This document shows, piece after piece, positions 34,973 through 43,624 of a stretch of DNA of 64,000 nucleotides; the first letter of the stretch is position 1; every line of letters starts with the position of its first letter. Source of the stretch: Falsirhodobacter flavus (GTDB taxonomy: Bacteria > Pseudomonadota > Alphaproteobacteria > Rhodobacterales > Rhodobacteraceae); assembly GCA_029846755.1 (NCBI GenBank), contig JARWBI010000011.1, forward strand, positions 39,218 to 103,217, read 5' to 3'. The translations under genes and the position numbers were made by a program. The notes under the pieces are model-generated. The model had not been told where the DNA came from, ran no database searches, and saw only the letters and a program-made list of their open reading frames with translations.

Positions 34973-36293
34973 CATTTCCTCCCTTGCGTTGCAGAGCCTG
35001 GGCGAGTTGTTCGCCATGCGCGACCAGACCGTCGCGGACGAAAGCCTCGTGGCGGGTCTCGATCTCGCCAAGCTCGTAAAGATAGTTGATCATCAGCCCG
35101 TGCGCGTTCTTCTGCGCGGACGGGGACAGGTCGGCGGGCCAGTTCAGCCGATGCGCGCTGGCCCCATTGCCAAGGTGGAACCGCGCAACAGGATCGGCAG
35201 GACCGTTCTTGTGCCGCTCCTTGACGATGTAGCGGGCAGCGACGGCCTCCACCTCGGGGCGCAGGCGTTCGGCCGCGCCCGCATCGTTCAGCCATTCGCC
35301 CGATTGCAGCGCCGATGCCAGCGCAACCGACCGCGCATCCGTCTGCCCTGCGAGCCAACGGGCGAATCCGGGCACAGGCGACAAGGTGACATAGGTGGAG
35401 ATTTCCGGCAGTTCGGCAGCCAGGACAGCAGCGACCTGCTTGATCAGGAAGTTGCCGAAGGACACGCCCTTCAGCCCCGGAAGGCTGTTGTTGATGGAAT
35501 AGAACACCGCCGTGTCGGCCAGGACCGGCTCACGCCGCTCCGGCTCGGTCAGGATCGGGGCGATGGCCTCGGGCATTCCGCGCACCAGCGCGACCTCAAC
35601 GAAGATCAGCGGCTCGTCGCCCGTCGCGGGGTGGAAGAAAGCGTAAAGGCGGCGGTCGTTTTCCGACAGGCGGCGCTTCATGTCGCCCCAACCGTCCATT
35701 CGGTGCACGCTTTCATACGCCATGATCTTTTCGAGGATCGACGCCGACGTGCCCCAGTCGATCCGCCGCAGCGTCAGGAAACCGCGGTTGAACCACGAAG
35801 CCAGAAGGTGCGCGAAATCCTGATCAATGGGGGCAAGCGAAGGGTCCTTTCGGATTGCTGCCAGCAGATCCTCGCGCATCTGCACCAGCCGCCGCGTGGC
35901 ACCGGGGGCAAGGTTCAGCCGCCGTAGAAGCGTCTGACGTGCCGGTTCGACCACGCGGAACAGATCGGCCACCTGCGCGGCCCCGGGCTTTACATCCCAC
36001 GCGGCGTAGGCAGCACGGATCGCATCCCCATCCACTCCGTATCCGTCACGCAGCAGTTCGAAAAACCGTTGCCGATCATCCTCGTCCAGCTCGGCATAGG
36101 CGGTCAGCGCTTGCTCGGCCACCGCCACACGTGAGGCGTCGCCGATCCGCCCCATCAGCACCGAAGATGCCGCCGTTACCCGTTCCAGCGCAGGGCGAGC
36201 CAGCGCGCGCAGCGCCTCGGCCTCACTGCCGCGCTTGCGACGGGTGATCGCCTCCACGAAATCCGTCAGAAAGCTCAGCCGCTGCTTGCCCAT
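34956..36293 (-). CDS. matA: Malonyl-CoA decarboxylase
   Basis: 445 aa from ATG 36293 with AAAGGAG upstream. The MCD helical N-domain is followed by the catalytic domain (FGNFLIKQVAAVL, TYVTLSPVPGFARWL, ending in a conserved NYLYELGEIETRHEAF). The enzyme converts malonyl-CoA to acetyl-CoA and CO2, completing malonate use with MatB. The longer in-frame extension enters matR and is rejected. It is the first gene of the mat operon, divergent from matR. Confidence 0.93.
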   Translation of the reverse strand: MGKQRLSFLTDFVEAITRRKRGSEAEALRALARPALERVTAASSVLMGRIGDASRVAVAEQALTAYAELDEDDRQRFFELLRDGYGVDGDAIRAAYAAWDVKPGAAQVADLFRVVEPARQTLLRRLNLAPGATRRLVQMREDLLAAIRKDPSLAPIDQDFAHLLASWFNRGFLTLRRIDWGTSASILEKIMAYESVHRMDGWGDMKRRLSENDRRLYAFFHPATGDEPLIFVEVALVRGMPEAIAPILTEPERREPVLADTAVFYSINNSLPGLKGVSFGNFLIKQVAAVLAAELPEISTYVTLSPVPGFARWLAGQTDARSVALASALQSGEWLNDAGAAERLRPEVEAVAARYIVKERHKNGPADPVARFHLGNGASAHRLNWPADLSPSAQKNAHGLMINYLYELGEIETRHEAFVRDGLVAHGEQLAQALQRKGGNDANDT

Positions 36294-36328
36294 GATTTCT
36301 CCTTTGAAAGAGTTGTATTCCTCGGCAG

Positions 36329-36345
36329 TGTTGATGTATATAACA
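36329..36345. promoter_or_regulatory. Putative MatR operator
   Basis: An imperfect palindrome TGTTGATGTATATAACA lies in the 117-nt gap between divergent matA and matR. Its TGTATA core is close to the TTGTATACAA site reported for MatR of rhizobia. It probably controls both matR and matAB-madLM. Confidence 0.5.
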
Positions 36346-36410
36346 GCACGACTGATAGACATTACAACCGATTTCTGCTGGAATCGTGCAAAGGTCTGAA
36401 AAGGTGGACA

Positions 36411-37094
36411 ATGGCCGTTCCGACAGCGCACCGCATTCGCCTCGCCCTTGAGAACGCGATCGTCGACGGCGCGCATCAGCCGGGCGACCGCATTGATCCC
36501 AACCGCATCGCGGCGGACTACGCGTGTTCCCGCACCCCTGTGCGCGAGGCGTTGCAAGCGCTGGAGGCGTCGGGCCTGGTGCAGGTGCAGCCCAAGCGCG
36601 GCACTTTCGTGACGACCCTCGGCATCACCGATCTGATGCACCGGTTCGAGTTGATGGCGGAGATGGAGGCGCTCTGTGCCCGCCTTGCCTGCCGTCGCGC
36701 GGGTTCAGCCGACCATGCCCGTATCGCGCAAAGCCTGACCGCGTGCGAGATCGCCGCCAAGGCCGAGGACAGCGACCGCTACTATGCCGAAAACACTCTG
36801 TTCCATCAGGCGATCTATCACGCTGCCCACAATCCGTTTCTGGAGGAAGAGACGCTGCGCCTTCAGGCGGTCCTGCAACCCTACCGCCGCTGCCAGCTTC
36901 AGGCGCGGGGGCGGCTGGCGACATCGCTGCGTGAACATCGCATCATCGCACAGGCGATCCGCGACGGCGATGCGGATGCCGCATCGGCCGCAACGACAGA
37001 GCACGTTCTTGTCCAGGGGGAGCGCTTTCGCGATTTGGTCGCGCTGTTGGAAAGCTTCGGGCGCAACGATGCGGATTTGATTTCGGGGAATTAA
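36411..37094 (+). CDS. matR: MatR, GntR/FCD-family repressor of malonate genes
   Basis: 227 aa with an N-terminal winged HTH ([27 protein letters not shown]) and a C-terminal FCD ligand-binding domain ([29 protein letters not shown]). It is divergent to matA and, by analogy with rhizobial MatR, would be released from DNA by malonate. The adk gene follows after 32 nt and may be co-transcribed. Confidence 0.88.
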   Translation: MAVPTAHRIRLALENAIVDGAHQPGDRIDPNRIAADYACSRTPVREALQALEASGLVQVQPKRGTFVTTLGITDLMHRFELMAEMEALCARLACRRAGSADHARIAQSLTACEIAAKAEDSDRYYAENTLFHQAIYHAAHNPFLEEETLRLQAVLQPYRRCQLQARGRLATSLREHRIIAQAIRDGDADAASAATTEHVLVQGERFRDLVALLESFGRNDADLISGN

Positions 37095-37126
37095 GAGGCC
37101 GCACGAGCGGCGGGGAGAGGGAAGCT

Positions 37127-37831
37127 ATGCCAACGAACATCATTCTGCTGGGACCACCGGGAGCCGGCAAGGGAACCCAGGCACGCAAGTTGATCGAAGA
37201 TCACGGCATGGTGCAGCTTTCAACTGGTGACATGCTGAGGGAGGCCCGCGCTTCCGGCACCAAGACGGGTCAGCGCGTGGCCGAGATGATGGATCGGGGC
37301 GAGCTGGTCACTGATGAAATCGTGATCAACCTCATTCGTGAAAGGCTCACGGTTGGGGGCCCAGGCTTCATCTTCGATGGGTTTCCGCGAACGCTCGCTC
37401 AAGCAGATGCCTTGGGCAGTCTGCTGGAGGAGCAGGGACAAGCCATCGCGGCAGTCATCGAAATAAAAGTCGATGATACCCAACTGGTCGCCCGGATTTC
37501 CGGGCGTTTCACCTGCGGCGGTTGCGGCGAAGTCTATCATGACAGGACCCGCCCGACGCAAACTGTAGGCACTTGCGATGTATGCGGGTCCGACCGCCTC
37601 CTGCGCCGCGCCGACGATAATGCCGAAAGCCTGAAGGTGCGCCTTCTGGAGTATTACAAGAAAACTTCGCCGCTGATCGGATACTTCTGGCGCGACGGCA
37701 ACCTCCATCGTGTCGATGGCCTCGCCTCGATCGAAACCGTGTCGTCCGAGGTTAATCGCGTGATGCGCGATCATATCTCAACGCGATGCTCACATGACGA
37801 CGTCGGATGCGCTTCTGCGCCTCCTGCATGA
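37127..37831 (+). CDS. adk: Adenylate kinase, zinc-lid type
   Basis: 234 aa. P-loop GPPGAGKGT at 9-17, NMP-binding segment [15 protein letters not shown] at 84-89 and a lid with four cysteines (130, 133, 150, 153) that should bind zinc. The reaction is AMP + ATP to 2 ADP. The last 20 residues are beyond the usual end. It lies directly after matR, away from the ribosomal-protein genes where chromosomal adk usually sits, so it is an accessory paralogue. A role in recycling the AMP made by MatB fits the position. Confidence 0.9.
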   Translation: MPTNIILLGPPGAGKGTQARKLIEDHGMVQLSTGDMLREARASGTKTGQRVAEMMDRGELVTDEIVINLIRERLTVGGPGFIFDGFPRTLAQADALGSLLEEQGQAIAAVIEIKVDDTQLVARISGRFTCGGCGEVYHDRTRPTQTVGTCDVCGSDRLLRRADDNAESLKVRLLEYYKKTSPLIGYFWRDGNLHRVDGLASIETVSSEVNRVMRDHISTRCSHDDVGCASAPPA

Positions 37832-37920
37832 ACTTGGTATTTACAGCCCGTGTCGCATGCACAGCTATGGATCATAGCGCGAATGACGGCTCAGGGCTCC
37901 GAGCATCGAACTAGCCCCGC

Positions 37921-37998
37921 TGCGCCCCATAGTGGGCGCACGGGCAACGAAGAGCTCGGGTGACGAACCGCTCCCGCCGCGCCTTATAAGTGGCGCGG
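37921..37998. other. Two GC-rich hairpins after adk
   Basis: The first is TGCGCCC / GGGCGCA at 37921-37940 with a 6-nt loop; the second is CCGCGCC / GGCGCGG at 37977-37998 with an 8-nt loop. They lie between adk and the arsR-like pseudogene and may end transcription of matR-adk. No T run follows. Confidence 0.4.
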
Positions 37999-38107
37999 GG
38001 TATATACTGGGGTAAACCTGCCACTCGACTCATTGGATGTGAGCTTTCTTGATGCTGCCGGACAGTCGTGGAACTTATAATCAAACGATTCTTGTAGGGT
38101 TCTATTG

Positions 38108-38472
38108 ATGGATGAGAAAGCAGCCTTGGCAGGCTTCAGCGCCCTGTCGCACGAGATACGCTTGCGGATCATCAGAATGCTGGTTGTTGCAGGAGCGAAG
38201 GGCATGGCGTCTGGCGCGATTGCCGAGGGACTTGGGGCTTCAAGCCCCTCACTGGTGTAGTTCCACTTAAAGGAACTTGAACATGCGGGACTGGTCGAGA
38301 ACCGGCGGGAGGGAAAGTCTATCCTCTATAGCGCCCGTTTTCCGGCTTTGTCCGATCTTGTCGCCTTCTGATGCATGACTGTTGTGAAGGCCATTGCGCT
38401 TGGTGCGATCAAGCCATTGCGCTTATCGCCAAGTGCAGCGGGCGTCCTACCAACCTCGACCAAGAGGGCTGA
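38108..38472 (+). pseudogene. ArsR-family regulator, two lesions
   Basis: ATG 38108 opens MDEKAALAGFSALSHEIRLR, a winged-HTH ArsR start. TAG at codon 51 (38258-38260) falls in SLV-FHLKELEHAGLV, where a sense codon is expected. Near 38368 the frame must slip by -1 to continue as LMHDCCEGHCAWCDQ, a Cys-rich tail of the kind that binds metal or metalloid, ending at 38472. The ancestral stop lies one base before the transporter ATG. AATCAAACGATT at 38079-38090 may be its operator. Confidence 0.75.
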
Positions 38473-38567
38473 CATGTGGAAGATGCTGGACTTCATCGAG
38501 AACAATCTACTGCTTTTGGCCGTTGTCACGACCGCAGTTGTGGTCTTGCCCCCGTTTGACCGGACAC

Positions 38568-39401
38568 TCAGGCGGTTGCAGTTTGATCTGCGATGAATTC
38601 GCGGGGCGAGCGCATCTTCAGCCCTGAGTGCGGGTGGTTATCATTGTAATCCCCGATCCATGACCCGATCAATCCAAGGACCGTCTCGGCGTCTGGCAGC
38701 GGCGTAACCTGCACGTAGTCACGCTTCAGGGTTTTGACGAAAGCCTCGGACATGCCGTTGCTCTGCGGGCTGCGCACGGGCGTGAAGCAGGGCTTCAGGC
38801 CAAGTTGGCGGGCGAAGATCTGGGTGTCCTTGGCAATGTAAGGTGAGCCGTTGTCGGTGAGAACTTCGATGACCGATGGTGCGCGCAGGGCCGAGAACCG
38901 CCGTTCGACGGCTTCGAGCAACAGATCGCGGATGTCGGAGCCGCTGATCCCGGCATTCACCACGGCCCGCCAAGCAATGATCTCTCGGTCATGGGCGTCG
39001 ATGAGGAAGGCCCCACGGATGACGTCGCCGTTCCAGCAAGTGAACTCGAACCCGTCCGAGCACCAACGCAGGTTCGAGCGCATCACGATCACCTTGCCGT
39101 CGTGGACATGCTCTGGCCGTTCTGAATACTTACGCGCCAGCAACAGGTTATGGGTCTTCATGATCCGGTAGACGCGCTTGTGGTTTGCTGGCATGGCACC
39201 CTCGGACCGCCGTTGTCGGTTCAGGATTGCGGTGATCCGGCGGTAGCCATAGGTCGGCCGCGCGGCGACCATGGCCATGATCTGGGGCACCAGGTCGGCG
39301 TCCTCGGCCTTGCGATACCCCCGCCGCGGTTTGCTACGGCCATGCAGGCGGTCGATCAGGTTCGACCGCGCCACGCCCAGCGTCTCTGCCACGGCCTTCA
39401 C
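38568..39401 (-). CDS. IS2-like orfB transposase
   Basis: 277 aa with an HTH_21 region (ARPTYGYRRITAILNRQ) and the rve core: D in WCSDGFEFTCW, D in VLTDNGSPYI and E in MSEAFVKTLKRDY. The start overlaps the orfA stop as ATGA. The A7 run at about 39443 within the end of orfA could serve as a slippery site for the OrfAB fusion. Confidence 0.9.
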   Translation of the reverse strand: MKAVAETLGVARSNLIDRLHGRSKPRRGYRKAEDADLVPQIMAMVAARPTYGYRRITAILNRQRRSEGAMPANHKRVYRIMKTHNLLLARKYSERPEHVHDGKVIVMRSNLRWCSDGFEFTCWNGDVIRGAFLIDAHDREIIAWRAVVNAGISGSDIRDLLLEAVERRFSALRAPSVIEVLTDNGSPYIAKDTQIFARQLGLKPCFTPVRSPQSNGMSEAFVKTLKRDYVQVTPLPDAETVLGLIGSWIGDYNDNHPHSGLKMRSPREFIADQTATA

Positions 39402-39793
39402 TGGAAATCGCTCTTCAGCGGCGACCGCACGAGCAAGGTCGGTTTTTTTACCCGTGACCTGTCCAGCGCCTCGCGCAGAATCTCCGCTTCCATGGTCTTG
39501 CGCCCGAGCTGGCGTTCCAGCTCGCGGATCCGCGTTTCCATCTCGCGCACAACACGATTGCTGGTGACATCGTCATCCTCGGTCACAGCGACGCTTCCCC
39601 CTTCGAGCATCAGACGCCGCCAACGATACAGCAGGTTCGGCGCAACGCCATTGCGCCGCGCTACGATCGAGATGCTGGCGTGATCTTCCAGCGTCTCCTC
39701 GACAATCCGCAGCTTCTCAGCCGCACTCCAGCGCCGCCGACGGCCGCCATCGGTGATGATCTCTACGTTAGCCATAAGCATGTCCTCAGGCAT
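39398..39793 (-). CDS. IS2-like orfA
   Basis: 131 aa, or 125 aa from the second ATG (MANVEIITDGGRRRRW). HTH_Tnp_1 domain (WSAAEKLRIVEETLEDHASI; GVAPNLLYRWRRLM) followed by a coiled coil (VREMETRIRELERQLGRK). The DNA-binding partner of the OrfAB transposase. Confidence 0.88.
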   Translation of the reverse strand: MPEDMLMANVEIITDGGRRRRWSAAEKLRIVEETLEDHASISIVARRNGVAPNLLYRWRRLMLEGGSVAVTEDDDVTSNRVVREMETRIRELERQLGRKTMEAEILREALDRSRVKKPTLLVRSPLKSDFQ

Positions 39794-40839
39794 AAGCCTA
39801 AGCCTTCATGTTCTGGCCTGGGTGTCCGGTCGAAACAGGGGCCAGTTCAAGTTGGCTTGGCGGTTCCTTCGGTTGGACTCACTTTAGAGACAGGGATCAG
39901 CCCGCTTCTGGCACTTCTTATGCTCGTTATCAGCCTGACCTTCGACGCCAAGGCGGTGCGGATCGTATTCCGTAAGCTAGGACGGCAGATTTGGGCGCTC
40001 GTTCTGGTCTATGGCCCTATGTCCATCGCGGGTTGGCTGACCGGACGGGCATTTTTCGGCAACGGGCCATTGGCTGCAGGTCAGACTCTGGTCGGGATGC
40101 TGCCCACAGATGTCTCGGCCCCCCTTCTTGTCCTTCTTGCCCGTGGCAACGTTGCCCTTGCGGCCGTGGTGAATGCCGTTAACACAGCGCTGTCGCCCTT
40201 CATCATTCCATTCCTGTTTCTCTGGATGACAGGGATCGAGTTGAATGTGCCTCTTGCATCCGTGGTGACGGAGCTGGTCCTGATTGTGGTGGTGCCGACG
40301 ATTGTTGGCGTATGGCTTCGGACGCGCTTTCTAGTTGCTGTTTCGCGATACGATCATGCTTGGCCTGCGCTCGGCTGTGCCCTCTACCTGATCCTGCTGC
40401 TAGCAGTGGTTGGCCCCAACGCAAGCACAATCCTTGGCTATGGCTGGTATGCTCTGGTGATTGCACTGGCGGCCCTCGTCCTGAACCTGATCGGCTATGC
40501 GGTGGGAATGACCGCCAAGATCTTCGCGGATGATCGCGCGGAACTGATCGCCTACCTGTTCACTACCAGCAAAAAAGAGTTCAGCATCGCGGCTGCGTTT
40601 GTAGCGGCTTACGGCTTGCCCTCAGAAATCGCTGTGCCCGCAGCGTTTTTTGCTGTGATCCAAATGATAACGTCCCCGATTGCAGCCAAGCTTCTCGCGG
40701 CAGGTCAGCCGCAAGCCATTGTGGCGAATGTCCGGTAGGGGCTTAGGCCGCGTGAAAACTTTCGAGCGTGATGGCCCACCGTGCCTTTGAACGGGGGCAA
40801 TTCTCCGGAGGGCGATAGGTTTTAGTCAGCCCGCCGCCT

Positions 40840-41028
40840 TCAGGTCCTCACCGCGGCCATCAACCCGCGGATTCCTATCAGCGCCACCATTCGCTTGACG
40901 TTGTAGACAAGAACGTTCAGCGCGATCTTGCTCCTCACATTCCACATTCCACATTCCACAGTCTGCGGGTCAGGAATTGGGTTGTGCCCGTCTAGGCCTA
41001 GATGGTGCCAAAGGGATGTTCGACCGAC
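40840..41028 (-). pseudogene. IS1182-like transposase, C-terminal remnant
   Basis: The minus strand encodes VEHPFGTI-stop and, further on, NVRSKIALNVLVYNVKRM followed by VALIGIRGLMAAVRT, which resembles the end of IS1182/IS5-type transposases. A three-fold CACATTC-type duplication interrupts it. It is cut at 41028 by the IS5-like element. Confidence 0.5.
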
Positions 41029-41089
41029 GTTGTTGCACTTATCGGTGATGCGGATTAACGTCGTGAATCCTGAGTATTAGCTTCGAGCC

Positions 41090-42100
41090 ATGCCGCGGCC
41101 CTCCTCTCTCCGCTATCGCACTACAAATTGGCCCAACTACAATGGCGCCCTGCGCCGCCGGGGTTCGCTCTCCATCTGGTTCGACCCGACGATGGCCTGG
41201 CATGCTGCGAAGACGGGCAAGCGCGGTCATCCGGAGACCTTCTCCGAGAGCGCGATCCAGACCTGCCTGACGCTGAAGGGTGAGGGGCGCCCGGAAAACA
41301 GTCCGGTGGACTGTTTTCAGCCCTGAACGGGCGAAGCCCCGGGACGGTTCGGCCTGCCGCTCCGGCAAACGGTGGGGCTGATCGCCAGCCTGATCGAGAT
41401 GGCGGGGCTGGACTGGCCGGTTCCGGATTACGCCACGCTCTGCCGGCGTCAGGCGCGCGGCTTGCGGTGCAGATACCCTACCGCCGACCAGACGGGTCCG
41501 TGACGCTGCTGGAGGGCAGCACAGGCATCAAGTTCCGCAGCGACGGCGAGTGGCAGGTGCGCAAGCATGGGACTTCGCGCCGAAGGCAATGACGCAAGGT
41601 CCATATCGGCATGGATGGCCGGACCGGCGATGTCCGGGCCATCGAATTCACCTCCAGCCGGCAAGGCGACAGCCCGCTGCTGCCGGACCTGCTGGCGCAG
41701 ATCCCCGAGGATGAAAAGATCGGCTCGGTCACGGCCGACGGTGCCTATGATACCAGACGATGCCATGCTGCGATCGTTGATCGAGGAGCCGAAGCCCGCA
41801 TACCCATCCGCCGGAACGGTCGCACCTGGAAAGAGGATCGCCCAGCCGCCCGCGTCCGCAACGAGATCCTGCACGAGACACGACGCCTGAGACGGGCCAA
41901 CTGGAAGCGTTCGGTCGGCTACCACGTCCGAAGTCGCGTCGAAGCGCCTCAGGGCATTCGGCGAACGCATCGCCTCCCCTCGCCACCCGGATCGACAGAC
42001 CGCAGAGGTCCAGATCCGCATCGCCATACAACGCTCTCGGCACCGCCGAGATCACAGCCGTTCGCTGAACGCAGAACGGGAAAGGGGCAGATCGGCCTTC
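41090..42100 (+). pseudogene. IS5-family transposase, disrupted
   Basis: MPRPSSLRYRTTNWPNYNGA followed by SIWFDPTMAW, then an in-frame insert carrying TGA. After it the frame resumes (FGLPLRQTVGLIASLIEMAG), but there are additional frame changes near 41460 and a TGA near 41590. The DDE-region MDGRTGDVRAIEF and DEKIGSVTADGAYDTRRCH is recognisable to about 41960, after which the frame shifts again. The copy is inactive. Confidence 0.8.
41279..41347. repeat. 69-nt palindromic insert inside IS5 transposase, copy 1
   Basis: Inside the transposase reading frame, between Lys and Phe of a conserved LK(VL)FG segment. It holds an 11-bp perfect stem GAAAACAGTCC / GGACTGTTTTC with a 3-nt loop (41294-41318) and an in-frame TGA. 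The length is a multiple of three. An identical copy is at 63856-63924. Confidence 0.8.
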
Positions 42101-42217
42101 AACTAACTAATGCAACAACGCCCCTATGCCTTCACTTTCACCGGACGCTACGACGCACCATTTCAAAGTTGCCTTACTCCTGAGCATAATGCCCCCGTTC
42201 GAGCACCAGCAACAAAA

Positions 42218-42268
42218 AAATGACTCCGGTTGTATTAAGGACTAGACTGAAAATGACACCGGTTTCAT
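42218..42268. promoter_or_regulatory. Tandem LacI-type operator-like sites upstream of the catabolic operon
   Basis: ATGACACCGGTTTCAT at 42253-42268 is a near-perfect palindrome (14 of 16) of the kind bound by LacI-family regulators. A weaker version, ATGACTCCGGTTGTAT, lies at 42220-42235, exactly 33 nt upstream, or three helical turns. They are 80-130 nt before the first gene, a good place for control. Confidence 0.5.
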
Positions 42269-42347
42269 GCTTAAGAAATCGACGATTGATTCGAAATCGA
42301 AGCCGTGGCCCGTTTAAGAACGCTTCTGGCTTCGAGGCGGAGAAAAG

Positions 42348-43529
42348 ATGAACTGGAATACTCTGGCAGTCACCGCGGGTCGAGATGCGCTTCGTCAAGG
42401 AGGGGCGGTAAGCCCTCCTGTAGATCGCGCCGCTACCCGCATTTTCGCGGACCTGGATGCAATCGAGGAAGCACACGCCTCGGGCAAGCTCAGCGCGTTT
42501 CTGGGCTCGCGAACGCCGGATCAGACCGCGGATGCGATCGCGCTTCTGGAAGGTTCGGACTGCGAGGCGATCATCACCAGCTCGGGTATGAGCGCGCTGA
42601 CCGCAACGTTTCTTGCGACACTGAGCGCGGGAGACCATCTTCTGCTGCCCGACAGCGTTTTCGGCCCCACACGCGATGTGGCATCCGGCCTTCTGGCGCG
42701 ACTGGGAATCGAAAGCAGCTACTACCATCCACTGGCCAGCGAAGAATCGTTCAGAACGGGGCTGCGCCCGAACACGAAACTCGTTCTGACGGAAAGCCCC
42801 GGATCGAATACATTCGAAATTCAGGACATCCCGATGATCGTCGGAGCGTCGCATGCCGCAGGCGCGCTGGTTGCGATCGACAACTCGTGGGCCACACCGA
42901 TACTTTTCCGGCCGCTTGCTTTCGGTGTCGATATTTCGGTTTGCGCCGCGACAAAATATCTGGCGGGTCATTCGGACACGATCCTTGGAACCGTCGCCGC
43001 GCGTCCAGAGCTGGCCGCCAAGCTGCGCACGACACTTCGCCAGATGGGCGACACCCCCGGTCCTGACGATGCGTGGCTGCTGGCAAGGGGGCTGCGCACC
43101 CTGCCCCTGCGGATGCGGCAGCACGATGCATCCGCAAGGATCGTCGCCGAGGCACTTCGCCAATTCCCGCAGGTGCGGCAGGTGCTTCACCCCGCATTTG
43201 CGGACGTTCCCGGACACGACAACTGGAAACGTGACTTCTACGGGGCCAGCGGACTGTTCGGCGTGCTTCTGGACCCGATGGACAGGAACCAGATTTCGGC
43301 CTTCCTCGGCAAGCTCGATCTTTTCCAGCTCGGGTTCAGCTGGGGCGGGTTCGAGAGCCTCGTTCTTCCGATCTCACTTGGCACGTCGCGGAAAATTCTT
43401 GGTCAACCCGAAGGCACCCTTCTTCGCCTTCATGTCGGCCTGGAGGATCCCGAAGACCTCATCAGCGATCTTCAACGCGCTTTTGCCATTTTCCAATCAA
43501 AGTCGCCCGAGCTGGAGCGGGTGACCTGA
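42348..43529 (+). CDS. MetC-like PLP-dependent enzyme (Cys/Met metabolism family)
   Basis: 393 aa of the cystathionine gamma-synthase/beta-lyase family. The PLP lysine is Lys203 in AATKYLAGHSD. Other family marks are the Gly-Met-Ser loop SSGMSALTATFLATL and the SWGGFESL region near residue 340, typical of MetC. It could cleave or form a C-S (or other beta/gamma substituted) bond in an amino acid. It is the first gene of a plus-strand operon with an ABC transporter and CoA-linked enzymes. GGCGGAGAAAAG precedes the ATG. Confidence 0.85.
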   Translation: MNWNTLAVTAGRDALRQGGAVSPPVDRAATRIFADLDAIEEAHASGKLSAFLGSRTPDQTADAIALLEGSDCEAIITSSGMSALTATFLATLSAGDHLLLPDSVFGPTRDVASGLLARLGIESSYYHPLASEESFRTGLRPNTKLVLTESPGSNTFEIQDIPMIVGASHAAGALVAIDNSWATPILFRPLAFGVDISVCAATKYLAGHSDTILGTVAARPELAAKLRTTLRQMGDTPGPDDAWLLARGLRTLPLRMRQHDASARIVAEALRQFPQVRQVLHPAFADVPGHDNWKRDFYGASGLFGVLLDPMDRNQISAFLGKLDLFQLGFSWGGFESLVLPISLGTSRKILGQPEGTLLRLHVGLEDPEDLISDLQRAFAIFQSKSPELERVT

Positions 43530-43624
43530 CGACATCCTGCATGGGGAACCCGCCAAGGCGGATCAAAGACCAATCCCATGCCGGTAAATAAATAAAACAA
43601 GACACGTAAACAGGGAAAGACATC

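Larger units (their letters stand above)
38541..39849. mobile_element. IS3-family element, IS2-like, with 5-bp target duplication
   Basis: 1309 bp. The ends TGGTCTTGCCCCCGTTTGAC (left) and the inverted right end share most bases with gaps. AGTTG is duplicated at 38536-38540 and 39850-39854, the 5-bp size typical of the IS2 group. Both transposase frames are intact, so the insertion is probably recent. Confidence 0.88.
38474..40738 (+). pseudogene. BASS/ACR3-type membrane transporter, split by an IS2-like element
   Basis: The first 22 codons (38474-38540, MWKMLDFIENNLLLLAVV) are separated from the rest (39855-40738) by the insertion sequence. Removing 38541-39854, which is the element plus one copy of the AGTTG duplication, restores a continuous 316-aa frame with about nine membrane helices (ISPLLALLMLVISLTFDAKA, PLLVLLARGNVALAAVVNA). 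It belongs to the bile-acid:sodium symporter superfamily, which includes arsenite exporters, and the arsR-like partner suggests metalloid control. Substrate is unknown. Confidence 0.85.
41029..42119. mobile_element. IS5-family element, copy 1
   Basis: Ends GTTGTTGCA (left) and TGCAACAAC (right) are inverted. The internal sequence encodes a broken IS5-type transposase on the plus strand. A second copy, about 90 percent identical over the compared part, begins at 63606. Confidence 0.75.

Noticed and set aside
40945..40965. Short direct repeats CACATTC as a regulatory array
   Set aside because: They lie within an IS transposase remnant and look like a slippage duplication.
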